Shown piece by piece: positions 52,329 through 61,543 of a DNA stretch of 64,000 nucleotides. The stretch's first letter is position 1. Every line of letters starts with the position of its first letter. The notes under the pieces were generated by a model. That model made no database searches and had not been told where the DNA came from. It saw nothing but the letters and a program-made list of their open reading frames with translations. The translations under genes and the position numbers were made by a program. This stretch comes from Phycisphaeraceae bacterium (lineage in GTDB: Bacteria > Planctomycetota > Phycisphaerae > Phycisphaerales > UBA1924), in NCBI GenBank assembly GCA_020639195.1, contig JACKHB010000002.1, positions 310,001 through 374,000 of the forward strand, in the 5' to 3' direction.

Positions 52329-54101
52329 ACGCTCTTTGACAACACGCGTTCCTCGCTCTTTGCCTACGACGGCCTGAGACGGCTGACTTCCAGCGCGCTC
52401 GGCGAGCTGGACGTCACCGATCCCGAGGATCCGGCGGTCGATGACCTGCGGCGCACCATCGCGTGGGACCTCGACAGCCTTGGCAACTGGGCCGGCCACA
52501 CCACCAGCACCTACGACCCGCCGGGCACGCTGGACGACACCGTCCACGCCGACCAGCTCACCGACCTGCGCAACGAGCTTGTCGGGATCGACCCCGGCAC
52601 GCCGTCGGACCCGCAGGACGATGAGGCGATCATCAGCGACCCGCTGGGCAGCGTCGTCGCCGACGATGACCACTTCTATGAGTACGACGCCTGGGGCCGG
52701 CTGGTCCAGGTCAGCGAGCGTGGCAGCCTGGCCTTCGATGCCGACGGCGCGATCGCCAGCGGCGCCCCCGGCCAGTGGCTGGTCCACTTCACCTACGACT
52801 GGCTCGGAAGGCTGATCCGCACGCAGCGGCCGCGGCCGGGCACGGGCGGCCAGCAGCCCACCGAGGTCATCACCCACCAGTTCTACTACGACGGCGTCCG
52901 CCGGATCCAGGACGTCGAGACCGTGCCGGTGCAGGCCTCGGGCGGCGGCCCGGTGCCGATCGGGCAGCAGGGCCAGTGGAGCCTGCAGACGCGCCTGGGG
53001 CGCGAGTACATCCACTCGCCGGGCTACGTCGATGAGTTCGTGTGCAGCGTCGATCGGTTCGGCACGCCTGCCTTCATCCTCCAGGACGCCAACTCCAACG
53101 TCATCGCGCTGACCGACGCCGCGGGCGCGGTCCTGACCCAGTACACCTGGGACCCCTACGGCCAGCTGGTCGATGAGCAGCGCGCCACCGCGTCGTTCGC
53201 CGACAACGCGATCGGGCACCAGGGACTGTTCTTCGATTGCCTCGACGGCGACGCTGATGACCCGTCGTTGGTGGCGGGGGTGGAAGGGCTGTACTACGCC
53301 CGGAACCGCTCTCTGTCGACGAGGTTCAGGAGGTGGCTGCAGGCGGATCCGTCTGGGACAGGGATCGACCTCCTCACGGCCGCCTGGTCGCGAGGGCAGG
53401 TGCCGCAGACTGGGATGGGTGCCTGCGACCCGAAGCAGCACTTCGGAGACGGCCTGAACCTCCACGTCGCAGCGCTCTCGAACCCAATCGCCAATAGAGA
53501 TCCGGACGGGCTGTTTGCCGGGCTGGTCGGCCTGTTCGCGCCGATGTCCACCATGGACGTCTACCTGGACTACAACGAGCAGGCGCTCTCGGGGGGTCTG
53601 AGCGCCCGTGAGGTGATCGCGGGCCAGTTCGACAACGCCGCGTGGACGCAGGTGGAACTCGCCGAGCTGATCCTCGACTGGAGCGTCGAGGACGCGGCGA
53701 TCGCGGGGGCGGGCGTTGGTCTGGTCGTCCAACTGGCCAACCGCCACCACGTGATCCCGTCCTTCCTGCTGGGATTAAACAAGGCTGCGAATCGGCTGAA
53801 CCTGCCGCAGAGCGAGCACAAGATCTACCATCGGATCCTGGAGGAGAAGTTCCGCGAGCAGAAGCTCGACCCGCCGACGGCCAGCGGGGATAGGAGATGG
53901 ATCAGGCGGTTGACAAAAGGCGAAGTGAAGACCGCGGAGATCAACAAGGTCCGCAAAGCGCTGATGGACGCCGCGCGTCGCTTCGACGACGTCACAGGTG
54001 GGCACTTCGATGTCGCCAAGCGGACACGGATCGGGCTGAACGCCAGGCACTATGCAAGTGGGATACTCGATGTCGGAAGGACGCTTCGTCGTCGGAGATA
54101 G
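52329..54101 (+). pseudogene. Orphan RHS core with HHVIP-type nuclease tip, unit C (start-less)
   Basis: Open from 52329 (TLFDNTRSSLFAYDGLRRLTS) through the distal core (YEYDAWGRLVQV, FTYDWLGRLIRT, WDPYGQLVDEQRATASFADN, FRRWLQADPSGTG) to NRDPDGLFAGLVG. The first canonical start is a GTG at 52923, inside the core. The tip: VDLYLDYNEQAL-type linker (MDVYLDYNEQALSGGLSARE), then NRHHVIPSFLLGLNKAANRLNLPQSEHKIYHRILEEKF, an HNH/endonuclease VII-like HHxxP pattern, and a basic end VAKRTRIGLNARHYASGILD. The beginning is not the natural start of any RHS domain. Confidence 0.82.
52560..52799 (+). repeat. 240-bp identical tract shared by RHS units B and C (copy in C)
   Basis: Counterpart of 50511-50750; identity ends at the next base (T in C, G in B). 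Confidence 0.85.
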
Positions 54102-54732
54102 CTACGACACAGTATATTATATAGATCAAAATAAGACCGAGTTTGCGTTGGTGGATAAGCAATGGCTATTTGATAAGCAGCAGCAGAAAGCGAGTTGTGG
54201 CAGAGGATGCGGCTCCGTGCGCCCGCGGTACTACGGGATGTCGGTAGACGTGCCGCTGACGGGTACGCCGAGGCTCCCAACACTACAAGTGCCCATGGTA
54301 TTCATCGTGCGAAGCGATCTCTGGCGCCTACTTCAGCCGCATCTCGCTCACTACGTTCTTGGACGGTGCGTCCATGTTGGCTTGGGCGAGGTAATCCGCG
54401 GGTACTCGACCGTTTATACGCCGATCGAGTATTCCACCTACACCCGTGGCGAGCGCGGTGCGAAGTACTATGTCTGCAAGCACTGCGGACTACCGCACCT
54501 CGAGGCCGATGGGACCGAAAGTCTTCTGCAATACTTCATTCGGGGCCATCTGCGAGGACGCCACGCGGCACAGGTGGGCTGCCACGGGACCTTTATCATT
54601 ACGCCTTGGCTGCGCGACCAGATCGACTGGAGCCAGTTCCCCGACATCGAACTCGGAGTTTATCCCGTGCTCGACAGGCCCCTTGACGGCAGGCGATTCC
54701 CCGGCGACCCCGACTGGGACGCGATGAGGTGA
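54052..54732 (+). CDS. Putative immunity protein of unit C, cysteine-pair motifs
   Basis: 226 residues from ATG 54052 (or 208-220 from ATG 54070), overlapping the toxin end by 50 nt (32 nt for the later start). Two cysteine clusters, SCGRGCGSV near 49 and YYVCKHCGLPHLE near 143, and a C-terminal ITPWLRDQIDWSQFPDIELGVYPVLDRPL. The arrangement and the 'DWs.fPDI.l..yPV' ending match the 48193 gene, suggesting one immunity superfamily (double-CXXC type). Beginning is AT-rich (GACACAGTATATTATATAG), unlike its surroundings. Confidence 0.55.
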   Translation: MQVGYSMSEGRFVVGDSYDTVYYIDQNKTEFALVDKQWLFDKQQQKASCGRGCGSVRPRYYGMSVDVPLTGTPRLPTLQVPMVFIVRSDLWRLLQPHLAHYVLGRCVHVGLGEVIRGYSTVYTPIEYSTYTRGERGAKYYVCKHCGLPHLEADGTESLLQYFIRGHLRGRHAAQVGCHGTFIITPWLRDQIDWSQFPDIELGVYPVLDRPLDGRRFPGDPDWDAMR

Positions 54733-54735
54733 TGC

Positions 54736-55083
54736 GCCGAGGTCGTCGAGCGCGACCCCCTGCAAACGGACGGCCACGGGCAGAACGGCACGCCCAGCGA
54801 TGAGACCGACGACACGATCGCCGGCCGGTGGCTGGCCTGGGACGCCCACGACCCCACCGGCCCGCCGCCGGCGACGCCGCCCTCGGCTCCCGGCGACGGC
54901 TACCCGGCCCTGGACCGCTTCGGGCGGACGACGACCCTCTCGTATCGCGGCGGGACCGCGAGCCAGCGGGAGGCGTTGCGTTGGTCGGCCTCCTACGGGT
55001 ACGATGTCGCGGACAGCCGGGCGTGGCAGCGGATCAGCCAGGCCGACTCGCTCAGTCCCGGCCCGCCCCCCACGTTTCTTTGA
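54736..55083 (+). pseudogene. RHS core fragment D (chimeric, truncated)
   Basis: Frame without start: AEVVERDPLQTDG joins to HGQNGTPSDETDDTIAGRWLAWD, whereas in the main gene these two pieces are about 740 bp apart. It continues to QADSLSPGPPPTFL and stops at 55081-55083 because of the altered junction. The next bases (CTTTGACAACACGCGTTCCTCGCTC) are again core sequence in another frame. Ends about 25 bp before the aminotransferase stop. Confidence 0.85.
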
Positions 55084-55107
55084 CAACACGCGTTCCTCGC
55101 TCGTTTT

Positions 55108-56244
55108 CTACGCCCGCTTCTCCCCCGCCACCTTGGCCAGCGCCCGCTCGATGATCTCGAAGTGCTCATCGCTCAGGTCGTGGTGCATCGGCAGGCAGAA
55201 GACCCGCGTCGCGAGGTCCTCGGCCACGGGCGGGTGATCGGTCGCCACGCCCTTGAACGCGGGCTGGCGCGTCAGCGGGCGGGGGTAGTGCGTCGCCGTC
55301 GGCACGCCCTCGGCCATCAGCGCCTTGCAGAACTCATCGCGTGTGCACGAGAACTTCGAGAGGTCCATCCGCACGGTGTAGAGGTGCCACACGCCCTCGG
55401 CGCCCTCGGTGCGCCCTGGCGGCAGCAGGCCGTCGATCTCACCCAGCATCGCATCGTACCGGTCGGCGTTGCGCCGGCGCTGGGCCGTCTGCGCCTCGAG
55501 GCGATCCAGGCGGGAGAGGCCGATCGCCGCCGCGATGTCGTTGAGGCGGTAATTGAAACCGATCGACTCGTGGAGGTACTTGTCGGTCTCGCCGTGCGAG
55601 CGGAGAGCGCCGATCGTCCTGGCCATCGCCTCATCGTTGACGGTCACCATGCCGCCCTCGCCAGTGGCGAGGTTCTTCGTGGCGTAGAACGAGTAGGTCA
55701 CCGCGTCGCCATAGGCACCCAGGCCCTTGGCGCGGTACGTGGCCAGGTGCGCCTGGGCCGCGTCGTAGATCACGCGGATGCCCTTGCGACGCGCCAGCGA
55801 CTGCACCGCGTCGATGTCCACCGGCATGCCGTACAGGTGCGTCGCGGCGATCGCGGTCGTCTTCGCGGTGATGCGCTTCTCGGCGTCGGCCACGTCGATC
55901 TGCATGGTGTCGGGATCTGCGTCAACGAAGATTGGCCGGCAGCCCGCGGCGACCACCATGCTGACGGTCGCGATGTAGCTCCACGCCGGGACGAGCACGT
56001 CGTCGCCGGGCTTGAGCAGGGCCCCGTAGGCCAGTTGCAGCGCGCACGTCCCGTTGGCACACGTCAGGCCGATCTTCGCGTCGGTCATGCCGGCGAACCG
56101 CTTCTCCAGTTCGGCGCACCGGGAACCGGCCCGCAGCATGCCCGAATGGAGGACGGCGACCGCGGCGTCGATGTCGTCCTGGGTCAGGGCCAGAGACATG
56201 AACGGGACGGTCTGACGGGCGGGTGCCGCGGTAGAATGGGCCAT
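55108..56244 (-). CDS. DegT/DnrJ/EryC1 family PLP aminotransferase
   Basis: 378 residues from ATG 56244 (MAHSTAAPARQTVPFMSLAL). PLP-binding features: CANGTCALQLAYGALL, VPAWSYIATVSMVVAAG, FVDADPDTMQIDVADAEK, YDAAQAHLATYRAKGLGA, catalytic K190 in SFYATKNLATGEGGMV, and the C-terminal GVPTATHYPRPLTRQPAF. Such enzymes aminate nucleotide sugars. Its 3' end was reached by the RHS array; its start is divergent from the HlyD gene cluster. Substrate unknown. Confidence 0.93.
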   Translation of the reverse strand: MAHSTAAPARQTVPFMSLALTQDDIDAAVAVLHSGMLRAGSRCAELEKRFAGMTDAKIGLTCANGTCALQLAYGALLKPGDDVLVPAWSYIATVSMVVAAGCRPIFVDADPDTMQIDVADAEKRITAKTTAIAATHLYGMPVDIDAVQSLARRKGIRVIYDAAQAHLATYRAKGLGAYGDAVTYSFYATKNLATGEGGMVTVNDEAMARTIGALRSHGETDKYLHESIGFNYRLNDIAAAIGLSRLDRLEAQTAQRRRNADRYDAMLGEIDGLLPPGRTEGAEGVWHLYTVRMDLSKFSCTRDEFCKALMAEGVPTATHYPRPLTRQPAFKGVATDHPPVAEDLATRVFCLPMHHDLSDEHFEIIERALAKVAGEKRA

Positions 56245-56386
56245 GACGCTGTCTCCCCTGGTGCCCGGAGCGGGCATGGCGGGAAGCATAGCGCGGGCGT
56301 CCGGGGACTCCCGGACGCGGGGTGCGTCCGAGAACGCGCCGGCGGCGCGGAGCCGCACAGGGCCAGGAATCAGAAGGAGTTGCGCG

Positions 56387-57304
56387 ATGAGGGGATCGAG
56401 GATCTCGGCGTGTGCCGTTCTGCTGATGGCAGGGCTGGCCGGGCTCGGGCTGTCGGGCCAGCCGGAGCGTCGGGCGCGCGAGTTCGCCGATCTGGAACGC
56501 GAGTTCGCGGGTGAGCGGGCGTTCACCATGCCCAGCGAGGACGCGTCGATCGGGTTCCAGGTCTCCACCCAGGTGAAGCAGGTGCTGGTCGTCGGCGGGC
56601 AGGCGGTCAAGAAGGATGATCCGCTGGTGCTCGGAGACGACGCCGAGGAACGAGCCTTGCTCAAAGCGCAGGAGGAGCGGACCAAGACCGACCTGCCGGT
56701 GCAACGCCAGAAAGAGGAGCACGAGCTGGCCAAGGTGGAGTTGTCGCGCGTGAAGGAGGCCAAGGAGAACGGCGCGGCCACCGAGCAGGAGGTGCAGCGC
56801 GCGGAGGTGACGGCCCGGATCGCGGCGATCGAGGTCGAGACGGCCGAGTGGACGCAGGCCCAGGAGCTCATCTCGCTGGAGCGGTTCCGCTCGCGCGTCG
56901 AGCGGTACACGCTGCGCGCACCCTTCGATGGGCGCGTCCAGCTCGTCGCGGTGGACGAGGGGGACTCGGTCCGCGAGAGCGACCCGGTGATCAAGGTGGT
57001 CAACACCGATGTGCTGCACATCGACGTGCCGACGCCCGTCAGCGTCAGCCTCACGCTGGGCATCAAGGTCAACGATCCGGCGTGGGTGCTGCTCGATGTG
57101 CCGGGCGCTCCGGAGGTCGTGCTCGGCCACGTGGTCGAGGTCGATCCCGTGGCCGACTTCGCCGCGAGAAAGCAGCGGATCCGCGTGGAGATCGGCAACC
57201 CTCGCTCGCATCCCGCGGGGCTGGCCGCGTTCGTGCGGTTCACCGAGCCGCCGGTGTCGTTCGAGCCATATCGGGTGAGCGAGGGCGAGGCGGCCGGGGG
57301 TTGA
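56387..57304 (+). CDS. HlyD-like periplasmic adaptor, exported
   Basis: 305 residues from ATG 56387 with SD AAGGAG. Signal peptide SACAVLLMAGLAGLGLSGQ. The N-terminal lipoyl half is incomplete (IGFQVSTQVKQVLVVGGQAVKKDDPL), then a long coiled coil (AKVELSRVKEAKENGAATEQEVQRAEVTARIAA, about 100-160), the second lipoyl half (TLRAPFDGRVQLVAVDEGDSVRESDP) and a beta-barrel part. It is a membrane-fusion-type adaptor without a transmembrane anchor. First gene of a four-gene cluster continuing at 57328. Confidence 0.8.
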   Translation: MRGSRISACAVLLMAGLAGLGLSGQPERRAREFADLEREFAGERAFTMPSEDASIGFQVSTQVKQVLVVGGQAVKKDDPLVLGDDAEERALLKAQEERTKTDLPVQRQKEEHELAKVELSRVKEAKENGAATEQEVQRAEVTARIAAIEVETAEWTQAQELISLERFRSRVERYTLRAPFDGRVQLVAVDEGDSVRESDPVIKVVNTDVLHIDVPTPVSVSLTLGIKVNDPAWVLLDVPGAPEVVLGHVVEVDPVADFAARKQRIRVEIGNPRSHPAGLAAFVRFTEPPVSFEPYRVSEGEAAGG

Positions 57305-57327
57305 GGGTCCACTCTGAGGGCTGATGC

Positions 57328-59313
57328 GTGATTGATCTCTCGAGATTGCGTGCGCCGGGGTGGCAACGGGTGGTCGCGGAACTCTCGCGACCCGCGCCGG
57401 ACGATCGCATGTTCCTGGCCCGGCTGCTGGCGATTCTGGGACAGGTCTCGGCGGCGAAGCAGGCGGTGCTTCTCGGCGTCACCCAGGGCGAGTCGGGCGA
57501 GGACGTTCGGCCGCTGCTGGTGTGGCCGGCAGGGGTAGATCAGGGCGGCACGCAGGTGGCGCCCGTCGCCAGCGATGACGACGTGCAGCGTCGTCTGGAC
57601 GTGCTCTCAGCCGCGCGGGCGGCGGCGGAGAGCCGGCAAACGCGAGTCTTCGGATTCGACGCCGACGACCAGATGTACGACGCGGGCCAGAAGGGCTACA
57701 TGATCGGCGTGTGCGTGCCGACGCCCGAGGACGAGCCGATCCGGCACGTCGTGACGATGCTGATCGAGCAGCGGACACAGCAGGCGCTGCAGACCACCCT
57801 GGCGCTGGTCGAGGTGATCGCGGGCTACACGCACCACCACGCCGCGGCCCAAGCGCTGCGGCAGCTGCGGGCGAGTTCGGTGGCGCTGGATCTCGCGGCG
57901 AGACTCATCGCGGCGATCAATCACGCTCCGCGGTTCAAGGGCGCGTGCCTCCAATTGGTCAACGACCTGTCGCGCCAGTTGCATCTGGATCGCGTGGCGC
58001 TGGGATGGGTGAAAGGGCTGGGCGAGGAGTCGGGCGTCGTCCGCTGCATCGCGATGAGTGACACCGAGGATCTCGATCGGCGGATGGAACTGGTGCGCAG
58101 GCTCGAGACCGCGATGGACGAGTGCCTGGATCAGCAGCAGGCGGTGCTGCACCCATCGCCCCCCGAGAAGGGCGATGGAGCCGATGTCCTGCTGTCCCAG
58201 GCGATCACCCACGCCCACCGCGAACTGGCCTCGGGCGATGCCCGCCTGCGTGTGGCCAGCGTGCCGCTGAGGATCGGCGACCGAGTCGTGGGCGTGCTGA
58301 CCGTCGAATCGGCGGACGAGGCGAGTCCGCTGTCGGCGGAGGTCGTCGAGTGGCTCCAGAGCAGCATGGACCTCGTCACGCCGGTGCTGGAAGTGCGGCG
58401 CAGCGACGATCGCGCGCTGCCCGTCCGAGCGATGGTGTCGGCCAGACGAGCGGGCGCGTGGGTCGTCGGCCCCAGGCACACCCTCTGGAAACTCGCGGGG
58501 CTGGTGGTCATCGCCCTGGCGATCGCGGTGACGTTCGTTCAGGTGCCGTACCGCATCGAGGCGCCGTTCGAGCTGATGGCACGCCAGCAGCGCGTGATCT
58601 CCGCGCCCTACGACGGCGTGATCGAGCGGCTGGGCGAGGGGATCCGAAAGGGAGAGCGAGTGACGCAGGGGCAGGTGCTCGCGGAGATGCGCACGACCGA
58701 GCTGCGCCTGGCCATGCACCAGGCGATGTCCCAGCGCCTGCAAGCGCAGACCAAGCTCGACGACGCCCTGCAGTCCGGCAAGGCGGGGGATGCCGAGCTG
58801 GCGCGGACGGAGGTCGCCGCGGCCGATGCGCAGATCGACCTGCTCAACCACCGGATCGAGCACGCCTCCCTGCGATCCCCGATCGATGGTGTCATCGTGG
58901 ACGGAGACCTCGAGAACCGCATCGGAAGCACGGTGCAGCTCGGTGATGCGCTGTTCGTGGTGGCCCGGCTGGACGATCTGGTCGCGGTCGCGAAGGTGGA
59001 CGATCGGGACGTCTCGTACGTCCGCGAGGGCGCGCACGGCGCGCTGGCCCGAAAGAGCGATCCCGCCGAGCGCATCCCCATCGAAGTCGAGCGGATCGTC
59101 CCGATGGCGATGCCCGAGTCCGGACACAACGCCTTCGAAGTCCGAGCGGCGATCGCGCTCGACCGCGTCGATCAGGAGCGGGCGGCGGCCGTCGTGGCCT
59201 CGCTCCGGCCGGGCATGGAGGGCCTGGTCAAGATCGACACCGGCGATCGCACCATCGCGTGGATCCTGTCGCGCCGAATCCGGGACGCCGTGCGCTTGTG
59301 GATGTGGTGGTAA
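57328..59313 (+). CDS. GAF-domain/HlyD adaptor fusion, membrane anchored
   Basis: 661 residues, GTG start at 57328. The N-terminal 360 residues are cytoplasmic with a GAF-like domain (LDLAARLIAAINHAPRFKGACLQLVNDLSRQLHLDRVALGWV, then RVASVPLRIGDRVVGVLTVES). One membrane helix (TLWKLAGLVVIALAIAVTFV) is followed by a periplasmic HlyD adaptor: RQQRVISAPYDGVIERLGEGIRKGERVTQGQVLAE, coiled coil, LRSPIDGVIVDGDLENRIGSTVQLGDALF. A signal-sensing cytoplasmic domain joined to an adaptor is unusual. Between the HlyD-only gene and the M50 gene, in one transcript. Confidence 0.85.
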   Translation: MIDLSRLRAPGWQRVVAELSRPAPDDRMFLARLLAILGQVSAAKQAVLLGVTQGESGEDVRPLLVWPAGVDQGGTQVAPVASDDDVQRRLDVLSAARAAAESRQTRVFGFDADDQMYDAGQKGYMIGVCVPTPEDEPIRHVVTMLIEQRTQQALQTTLALVEVIAGYTHHHAAAQALRQLRASSVALDLAARLIAAINHAPRFKGACLQLVNDLSRQLHLDRVALGWVKGLGEESGVVRCIAMSDTEDLDRRMELVRRLETAMDECLDQQQAVLHPSPPEKGDGADVLLSQAITHAHRELASGDARLRVASVPLRIGDRVVGVLTVESADEASPLSAEVVEWLQSSMDLVTPVLEVRRSDDRALPVRAMVSARRAGAWVVGPRHTLWKLAGLVVIALAIAVTFVQVPYRIEAPFELMARQQRVISAPYDGVIERLGEGIRKGERVTQGQVLAEMRTTELRLAMHQAMSQRLQAQTKLDDALQSGKAGDAELARTEVAAADAQIDLLNHRIEHASLRSPIDGVIVDGDLENRIGSTVQLGDALFVVARLDDLVAVAKVDDRDVSYVREGAHGALARKSDPAERIPIEVERIVPMAMPESGHNAFEVRAAIALDRVDQERAAAVVASLRPGMEGLVKIDTGDRTIAWILSRRIRDAVRLWMWW

Positions 59314-59331
59314 GGCCGAGACGGAGGGCCG

Positions 59332-61500
59332 ATGGCCGAGCGTCCGACATTCAGCCCCTTCTGGCACCGTGTGCGCGCGATGCGGCCGCGCCTGCGCCCC
59401 CACGTCCAGATCACGCGTCAGCACTACCGTGGCTCGCGATGGCACGTGGTCCGAGACCCGTCGGGCAACCAGTTCTACCGGCTGAACCCGATCGCGCATG
59501 AGTTCGTCTCCCTGCTGGACGGTTCGAGAACCGTTGAGGAAGTCTGGTCCATCAGCCTCGGGCGACACGGCGACGAGGCCCCGACGCAGCAGGAAGCGAT
59601 CAACCTGCTGGCCCAGCTCTACGGCGCCAATCTGCTTCGGGTGGACGCCACGCCCGAGGTCGAGCAGTTGCTGCGCCGCGGGCGCGAACGGTTCAAGAAG
59701 AAGGCCGCGTCGCAGGCGATCGGCATCATGTACTTCAAGATCCGCGTGTTCAATCCGGACACGCTCGTCTCCTGGGTGGAGCCGATCCTGAGGATCGCGA
59801 TCAATCGGGTGGGCCTCCTGGCGTGGCTCCTGCTGGTGGGTCTGGCCATCGCACAACTCGTGCCCCACGCGGGCCGGCTGTTCAGCCAGTTTGACAACAC
59901 GCTCGCGCCCGCGAATTGGGGCTGGCTGGCGCTGGTGTTCGTGGTCACCAAGGCGTGGCACGAACTCGGCCACGGCGTCATCCTGAAGCGGTTCGGCGGG
60001 CAGGTGCCCGAGTTCGGCCTGATGCTCCTGGTGCTGTTCCCCGCGCCCTACGTGGACGCGTCCTCCGCGTGGACCCTCGAGAACAAGTGGAAGCGCGTGG
60101 CGGTGGGCGGCGGAGGCATGATCTTCGAGCTGTTCCTCGCCGCGTTGGCCGCCATCGTGTGGGTGCAGACGCTAGACGCGGGCGACAGCCTCGTGCACCA
60201 GCTCGCGTACAACGCGATGCTCATCGCCAGCGTGTCAACCATCTTGTTCAACGCCAATCCCCTGATGCGGTTCGACGGCTACTACATGCTCAGCGACCTG
60301 CTCGAAATGCCCAATCTCATGCAGCGCTCGATGAACCTCATCAAGCACCTCTGCAAGAAACGCCTCTACGGCCTCAAGGACGACACGCCCCCCACCGTCG
60401 GGCGCGGCGAGCGGTGGATCCTGCTGCTCTATGGCACCCTCGCCATCGCGTACCGCATCTTCCTGTTCTTCAGCATCACGCTGTACGTCATGGGCAAGCT
60501 CTTCGCGATCGGGCTGATCCTGGCCGTGTGGACCGCGGCGATGTGGTTCTTCCTTCCGATCGGCAAGTTCGTGCACTGGCTGGCGGCGGGCCAGGGCCTG
60601 CATCGCAAGAGGCCCCGCGCGATCGCCACCAGCGCCGCGCTCATCGGCGCGGGCGCCGTCCTGGTCGGCATCGTGCCCATGCCCGATCATCGTCGCGCCG
60701 CGGGGGTCATCGAGCCGATCGATCGCGCCGGAGTCTTCTTCGGCGTGGACGGATTCATTCGGGAGGCCCACGTGCGACCGGGCGCAAGGGTGAGCGCCGG
60801 CGACCCGATCATCACGCTCGAGAATCCAGATCTGGTCGCCCAACTCGCCTCGGGCCGGGCGGAGGTTGCGCGCCTGGAGAACCTCTCCAGGCAGGCCCTT
60901 GTCGTGCGGCCCGACGCCGCCGAGCCGGTGCTCGAACAACTCGCGGCGGTGCGCGAGCAGGTCGAGTTCCTCCAGGACCGGCTCCAGCGGCTCGTGGTTC
61001 GCGCGCCGATCGATGGCGTGTTCGTGGGGCCCGACCCGGAACTTCGCGTGGGCGCCTTCGGCCGAGAGGGCGAGGCGCTGGGCGAGGTTATCGATCCGCA
61101 GCGCGTCCGCGTCGTCGCCACGCTCAGCCAGCGCGAGAACGATTGGGCCGCCTCGGGCGGGTCGTCGTACAGCGTCAAGGTGCGCATGGTGTCCCGTGCG
61201 GGCGAATCGATCCCCGCCCGCGTCGAGCGCGTGATCCCCGCAGGGCAACAGCGCCTGGCCCATCCGTCGCTCGGCTTCGCGGGCGGTGGAACGATCCAGA
61301 CCGAGCAATCGGACCAGAGCGGCACGCTCGCCACGAGTCGGCAGTTCGAGATGGAACTGCTGGCCGAGCCGGGCGAGGGCGCATGGCCGGGCCTCCCGGG
61401 CGAGCGCGTGCGCCTGAGGTTCACGCTGCCCGACAAGCCGCTGGCGGTGCAGTGGGTCGACGCGCTGGCCAAGCTCGTGCAGGGAAGGGTGCGGCTGTGA
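59332..61500 (+). CDS. PqqD-like/M50 site-2 protease/HlyD fusion protein
   Basis: 722 residues. N-terminal PqqD-like domain (about 25-105: RDPSGNQFYRLNPIAHEFVSLLDGSRTVEEVW). Membrane core with zinc site AWHELGHGVILKRFGG (HELGH 210-214) and the second M50 motif NANPLMRFDGYYMLSDLL (near 307-322), giving a site-2 protease-like fold of about eight helices. C-terminal HlyD part after one helix: GVFFGVDGFIREAHVRPGARVSAGDPIITLENP and RAPIDGVFVGPDPELRVG. Such fusions occur in Planctomycetota and in peptide-export clusters; the substrate is unknown. Confidence 0.88.
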   Translation: MAERPTFSPFWHRVRAMRPRLRPHVQITRQHYRGSRWHVVRDPSGNQFYRLNPIAHEFVSLLDGSRTVEEVWSISLGRHGDEAPTQQEAINLLAQLYGANLLRVDATPEVEQLLRRGRERFKKKAASQAIGIMYFKIRVFNPDTLVSWVEPILRIAINRVGLLAWLLLVGLAIAQLVPHAGRLFSQFDNTLAPANWGWLALVFVVTKAWHELGHGVILKRFGGQVPEFGLMLLVLFPAPYVDASSAWTLENKWKRVAVGGGGMIFELFLAALAAIVWVQTLDAGDSLVHQLAYNAMLIASVSTILFNANPLMRFDGYYMLSDLLEMPNLMQRSMNLIKHLCKKRLYGLKDDTPPTVGRGERWILLLYGTLAIAYRIFLFFSITLYVMGKLFAIGLILAVWTAAMWFFLPIGKFVHWLAAGQGLHRKRPRAIATSAALIGAGAVLVGIVPMPDHRRAAGVIEPIDRAGVFFGVDGFIREAHVRPGARVSAGDPIITLENPDLVAQLASGRAEVARLENLSRQALVVRPDAAEPVLEQLAAVREQVEFLQDRLQRLVVRAPIDGVFVGPDPELRVGAFGREGEALGEVIDPQRVRVVATLSQRENDWAASGGSSYSVKVRMVSRAGESIPARVERVIPAGQQRLAHPSLGFAGGGTIQTEQSDQSGTLATSRQFEMELLAEPGEGAWPGLPGERVRLRFTLPDKPLAVQWVDALAKLVQGRVRL

Positions 61501-61543
61501 GGGTGGTCCGCGCCCGTGCCACCCACAAGCGGGCCTCCTGACC

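Noticed and set aside
38838..55110. RHS array considered as a CRISPR or transposon cluster
   Set aside because: Repeats are coding RHS core copies, not short palindromic units, and I see no transposase or terminal inverted repeats at their ends.
56245..57366. Upstream extension of the aminotransferase frame to 752 codons
   Set aside because: Extension overlaps the HlyD gene on the other strand and is Ser/Arg-rich; the aminotransferase domain starts at the ATG at 56244.
57607..59973. 788-codon open frame on the minus strand
   Set aside because: Antisense to the GAF-HlyD and M50 genes, which have clear domains; no motif in the antisense product.
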